Assembly: GCA_028704125.1 (NCBI GenBank)
Contig: JAQVLM010000189.1
Coordinates: 1 to 6,550, forward strand
Direction of reading: 5' to 3'
DNA from: Opitutales bacterium
GTDB lineage: Bacteria; Verrucomicrobiota; Verrucomicrobiia; Opitutales; JAFGAQ01
DNA: 6,550 nucleotides
This document shows positions 3,856 to 6,550 of this stretch, in pieces. A model generated the notes under the pieces. The model saw only the letters and a program-made list of their open reading frames with translations. It was not told the origin of the DNA and searched no databases. Both the position numbers and the translations under genes were made by a program. How positions within the stretch are numbered: position 1 is the first letter of the stretch; each line of letters begins with the position of its first letter.

Positions 3856-6351
3856 CTACATCGCGGCATCCCACACTGACCACACCCGCAATTCCAAATC
3901 ATCCGCCGCCAGAACAGGCTCTGAACGCAATCGAATCGCAATCCGTTTCGACACTCCCGGAAACAGATCGAAGTAGTTATCGCTGGGATGAAGGACCGCG
4001 TTATCAGCGAACAGATACACCCCATGGTGATACCCGCGGGACGAAATCTCAATCTCCCATTTTCCAGCATCACGGTTGATCCATCTCCAATGCAAAGGAT
4101 GGGCGGATGCAGTCATCAACCTCGGAGGACAAGGAGTGAATGCGTTCTCACAGAGAATTTCGTCCCCGGACCGGAAAACAACCCGCACCACCATTCCAAA
4201 ACGCGATGCAAGCTCCAATGCTTTTGTCAGATCCACCATTCCCGCCGCCACGCCGGTATTCTGAGGCAACAGCATTTCCTGCCCGCCCCTGTCCAGAAGC
4301 GCTCCATCCACATCGAAAACCTGCCACTCACAAACTCCCGTGATATCAGCCAAACTGTCATTGATCACCCGCAAGTGATACCCGGAGATGGTGTTGATAT
4401 GCTCGTTACCCACGCCAACCCGTGTCGTTCCCTCCGCCCGGGCCGTAACCAAAACCGGCGAAAATGATCGCTTCATCTGGTATTGAAGCGCCTTCCACTG
4501 GCCCCCGAAATCAATGCTGCTCCATGACGACACCGGCCAGCAATCGTTCAACTGCCAGTAGATGACACCCATGCACCGTGGCATATGGGACCGCCAATGC
4601 TCGACTCCGGTGCGGATCGCCCAGGCTTGAGTCAATTGCGATAAATAGGCCAGAGAACGGTAGTCCTTGGGGAACGGATAGCGTTGCGACAGGTAATGGA
4701 AAATCTTGGAGTTGCCCCCTTCGTGCTTTTGATGCGTCTCAAAATCTTTCCCGAACACGTTGATCCTGCCTTCCGGGATGAACTGACAGGCGACTTCGTA
4801 AGAAGGATAGCTTTGCATCCCAAACTCCGAAATGAACCGGTAATAGGTATTCTGGAAGTATTCCGGGGCAGCCAGTCCATGCCAGACCGTCCAGTCATGG
4901 GTATCGCCCGCATCCGGGATATCGCCCATGGGCCCGTTTGGGCAAATATTCAGGTTAAGATAACCCTCCGGTTTTGTGGGAGAGGAACGCCAATACGGAC
5001 GAGTCCCATCGAGTTCATCGACCCTCCGGGCGAGCCGTTCTTCGAAGATCTCCATATACTCCGCACGCAGCCGGTCGTTACCATTGTGCTGCAAGTAAAG
5101 CTCGATCTCGTTGTTTCCGCACCACAATGCAAGGCAAGCATGATGCTGGAGTCGCGGGATCTGAGTCTCAAGCTCACGATCAATCCCGGCCAGCATTTCC
5201 GGAGTCCCGGGATAGACCGCACAGGCAAACATGAAATCCTGCCACACCATCAACCCGAGCTCATCACACAGATCGTAAAACTCCGGCATTTCATAGATCC
5301 CGCCACCCCAGACCCGGATCATGTTCATGTGCGACTCCACACAAGATGCCAGCAGTGAACGATAATCCGACTTCGATACCACGTGTGGAAAACTGTGGGC
5401 GGGAATCCAGTTCGCGCCTTTTGCAAACACCGGACGCCCGTTGACCACAAAACGGAAACTCTCACCCCACTGGTCCGGCTTACGCTCGAGTTCAATAGTT
5501 CGCAGTCCAACGCGTAAAGACCGTGCATCCAGTAACTTCCCTTCCCAGAACAAATGCACCTCAAGGTCATAAAGAACTGGCTCTCCAAAGCCATTTGGCC
5601 ACCACAACTCAGGTTCTTCAATCCTCACCTCGGACCCTCTGACCCTTGCGACCTCGTATCCTCGAAGCGACACAACCAATTCCACATCCGGAGAAACGTT
5701 GCCCATTGCTGTCTCCACACGGACCTGCAACGCGACGCCATCCTTCGAGTGCGTCTGTGAAACGTGAACACGCTCAATGCGATCGCCCTTCCAGACCTCC
5801 AGTCGGACCGGACGCCAGATTCCGCTCGTTGCGAAGCGCGGCCCCCAGTCCCAACCGAAGGAACACTGCTGTTTACGGATGAAGGCGCATCCGCCCACTT
5901 TATCATTCCATTCCCGCGGATAGGATGGATCGCGATGAGCTTCAATATAGGCCATGGGGCTCTTCAACCGCACCGCAATCCGGTTATCTCCATTCCGGAG
6001 CCGATCCCGCACATCCAAGCAACAGGAGGCAAACATGTTGGCTCCAGAGCCAATCACCTCACCGTTTAGCATGATTTCACAATCGGTGTCGACCCCCTCA
6101 AAGACCAGTTCGACATGCTCTGAACTCAACAAGGCTTCATCCGCGACAAAGTCCCTCCTGTAGTCCCAACTGCAGCGCTCAATCCACTGAAGCGACTCCT
6201 CGTTTGATCCTACGAAAGGTTCCAGAATCAAACCGTGAGCCAACAAATCCGTGTGAACACAGCCCGGAACATCCCCGGTAATCCAGTTATCATCCGAATC
6301 AGCGCGGCGCATTTCCCATGCGCCATCCAATGGTAATGTTCTTTTTTGCAT
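3856..6351 (-). CDS. Beta-mannosidase, glycoside hydrolase family 2
   Basis: An 831-residue GH2 enzyme expected to release terminal beta-D-mannose from the non-reducing end of manno-oligosaccharides with retention of configuration. Domains in order: N-terminal jelly-roll sugar-binding domain (about 5-190, with LDGAWEMR, VPGCVHTDLL, FEGVDTDCEIMLNG and the mannosidase-typical SFGWDWGP at 164-171), immunoglobulin-like domain (about 190-290), TIM barrel (about 295-625) and C-terminal Ig-like domains. In the barrel, FAKGANWIP (309-317) and RVWGGGIYE (346-354) are standard; WCGNNEIE (410-417) holds the acid/base Glu415, and FISEFGMQSYP (506-516) holds the nucleophile Glu509. IYWQLNDCWPVSSWSSID (597-614) is typical of beta-mannosidases rather than beta-galactosidases. 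Length is normal and nothing is broken. There is no signal peptide, so it is probably cytoplasmic and acts on imported oligosaccharides. The start at 6351 has no Shine-Dalgarno. It is transcribed away from a neighbour starting at 6499 and converges on the membrane protein gene. Confidence 0.95.
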   Translation of the reverse strand: MQKRTLPLDGAWEMRRADSDDNWITGDVPGCVHTDLLAHGLILEPFVGSNEESLQWIERCSWDYRRDFVADEALLSSEHVELVFEGVDTDCEIMLNGEVIGSGANMFASCCLDVRDRLRNGDNRIAVRLKSPMAYIEAHRDPSYPREWNDKVGGCAFIRKQQCSFGWDWGPRFATSGIWRPVRLEVWKGDRIERVHVSQTHSKDGVALQVRVETAMGNVSPDVELVVSLRGYEVARVRGSEVRIEEPELWWPNGFGEPVLYDLEVHLFWEGKLLDARSLRVGLRTIELERKPDQWGESFRFVVNGRPVFAKGANWIPAHSFPHVVSKSDYRSLLASCVESHMNMIRVWGGGIYEMPEFYDLCDELGLMVWQDFMFACAVYPGTPEMLAGIDRELETQIPRLQHHACLALWCGNNEIELYLQHNGNDRLRAEYMEIFEERLARRVDELDGTRPYWRSSPTKPEGYLNLNICPNGPMGDIPDAGDTHDWTVWHGLAAPEYFQNTYYRFISEFGMQSYPSYEVACQFIPEGRINVFGKDFETHQKHEGGNSKIFHYLSQRYPFPKDYRSLAYLSQLTQAWAIRTGVEHWRSHMPRCMGVIYWQLNDCWPVSSWSSIDFGGQWKALQYQMKRSFSPVLVTARAEGTTRVGVGNEHINTISGYHLRVINDSLADITGVCEWQVFDVDGALLDRGGQEMLLPQNTGVAAGMVDLTKALELASRFGMVVRVVFRSGDEILCENAFTPCPPRLMTASAHPLHWRWINRDAGKWEIEISSRGYHHGVYLFADNAVLHPSDNYFDLFPGVSKRIAIRLRSEPVLAADDLELRVWSVWDAAM

Positions 6352-6501
6352 AGTGGGATAGGGGTCCGAAATCCGGGGTTATACGCCGGACGCCATACCA
6401 TACGCAGGGGCCATCGAAAGACAAGCCGGATACCACCAGAAACGCTACAGCGAAACACACTTGTCATCAAAAACAGTGATGCGAGGAAATGTCCCACTAT
6501 G
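6349..6501. repeat. 10-bp inverted repeat covering both divergent start codons
   Basis: CATAGTGGGA at 6349-6358 is the exact complement of TCCCACTATG at 6492-6501. Each arm contains the start codon of one divergent gene, so both genes begin ...TCCCACTATG. The arms are 133 bases apart. This could be paired operator sites for a regulator controlling both genes, or a coincidence. Confidence 0.5.
6397..6424 (-). promoter_or_regulatory. Possible beta-mannosidase promoter
   Basis: On the minus strand TTGTCT (6424-6419) and TATGGT (6402-6397) are separated by 16 bases. Each matches 4 of 6 sigma70 consensus positions, about 45 bases upstream of the start codon at 6351. It is the best candidate I found in the 147-base divergent region, but the match is weak. 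Confidence 0.25.
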
Positions 6502-6550
6502 AACCCAGCCGAACCAGACCGTAACCAACAGTCATTCGTCTCCGGTAAAC
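6499..6550 (+). CDS. Start of an unidentified gene divergent from the beta-mannosidase (partial)
   Basis: An ATG at 6499 opens a frame reading MNPAEPDRNQQSFVSGK that stays open to the window end. GAGGAA at 6483-6488 lies 10 bases upstream and is a reasonable ribosome binding site. Seventeen hydrophilic residues are too few to assign a family. They do not look like a signal peptide or membrane segment. Divergent neighbours of glycosidase genes are often transcriptional regulators or sugar transporters, so either is possible by context only. Confidence 0.45.
   Translation, partial: MNPAEPDRNQQSFVSGK

Noticed and set aside
3364..3879. A 171-codon open frame on the plus strand overlapping the TauE/DsbD-like gene
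   Set aside because: It is in a different frame of a gene with clear membrane-protein motifs, and its own product is low-complexity and Arg/Pro-rich.
4684..5358. A 224-codon open frame on the plus strand inside the beta-mannosidase gene
   Set aside because: It lies wholly antisense to a well-conserved GH2 catalytic domain and shows no recognisable motif or ribosome binding site; it is best explained as a shadow of GC-rich coding sequence.

Overview
The window reads as bacterial chromosome with moderately high GC. Housekeeping genes (accA, ftsY) sit beside a carbohydrate-degradation gene and one patch that looks horizontally acquired. The AccA and FtsY variants, a small six-helix DsbD/TauE-like membrane protein, a cytoplasmic GH2 beta-mannosidase and a carbohydrate-type sulfotransferase would fit a Verrucomicrobiota/Kiritimatiellota-like polysaccharide degrader. 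That placement is inference from gene style and was not tested by any search.

Layout. Positions 1-126 are one end of an IS3-family insertion sequence, minus strand and pointing out of the window: a terminal inverted repeat, a strong ribosome binding site and the first 19 codons of OrfA. Directly against the IS end is an AT-rich sulfotransferase gene on the plus strand (about 178-954). Its 5' region appears to have been interrupted or rewired by the IS. It converges, with 31 bases between, on accA (minus, 986-2014), the alpha subunit of the acetyl-CoA carboxylase carboxyltransferase. accA is divergent from ftsY (plus, 2070-2978), the SRP receptor GTPase. The 55 bases between their starts must hold both sets of upstream signals unless these reach into the genes.

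After ftsY comes a 143-base intergenic region with a striking palindrome (3016-3047) and a possible promoter. It is followed by the DsbD/TauE-like membrane protein gene (3122-3832). This gene converges, with 23 bases between, on a complete 831-residue GH2 beta-mannosidase gene (minus, 3856-6351). The mannosidase is divergent from a plus-strand gene that starts near 6499 and leaves the window. The two divergent starts share the same 10-base start-site sequence in inverted orientation.

How the genes work together. There is no obvious single operon: strand changes at almost every gene boundary. accA (fatty acid synthesis) and ftsY (membrane protein targeting) are unlinked housekeeping functions. 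The mannosidase would hydrolyse terminal beta-mannosyl residues from imported manno-oligosaccharides, and its divergent neighbour could be its regulator or transporter, but too little of it is visible. I see no RNA gene, CRISPR array or phage module, no gene-free stretch over 300 bases, and no convincing evidence of a wholly new multi-gene system. The most unusual points are the IS/sulfotransferase junction, the post-ftsY palindrome and the mirrored start-site repeat at the mannosidase divergon.
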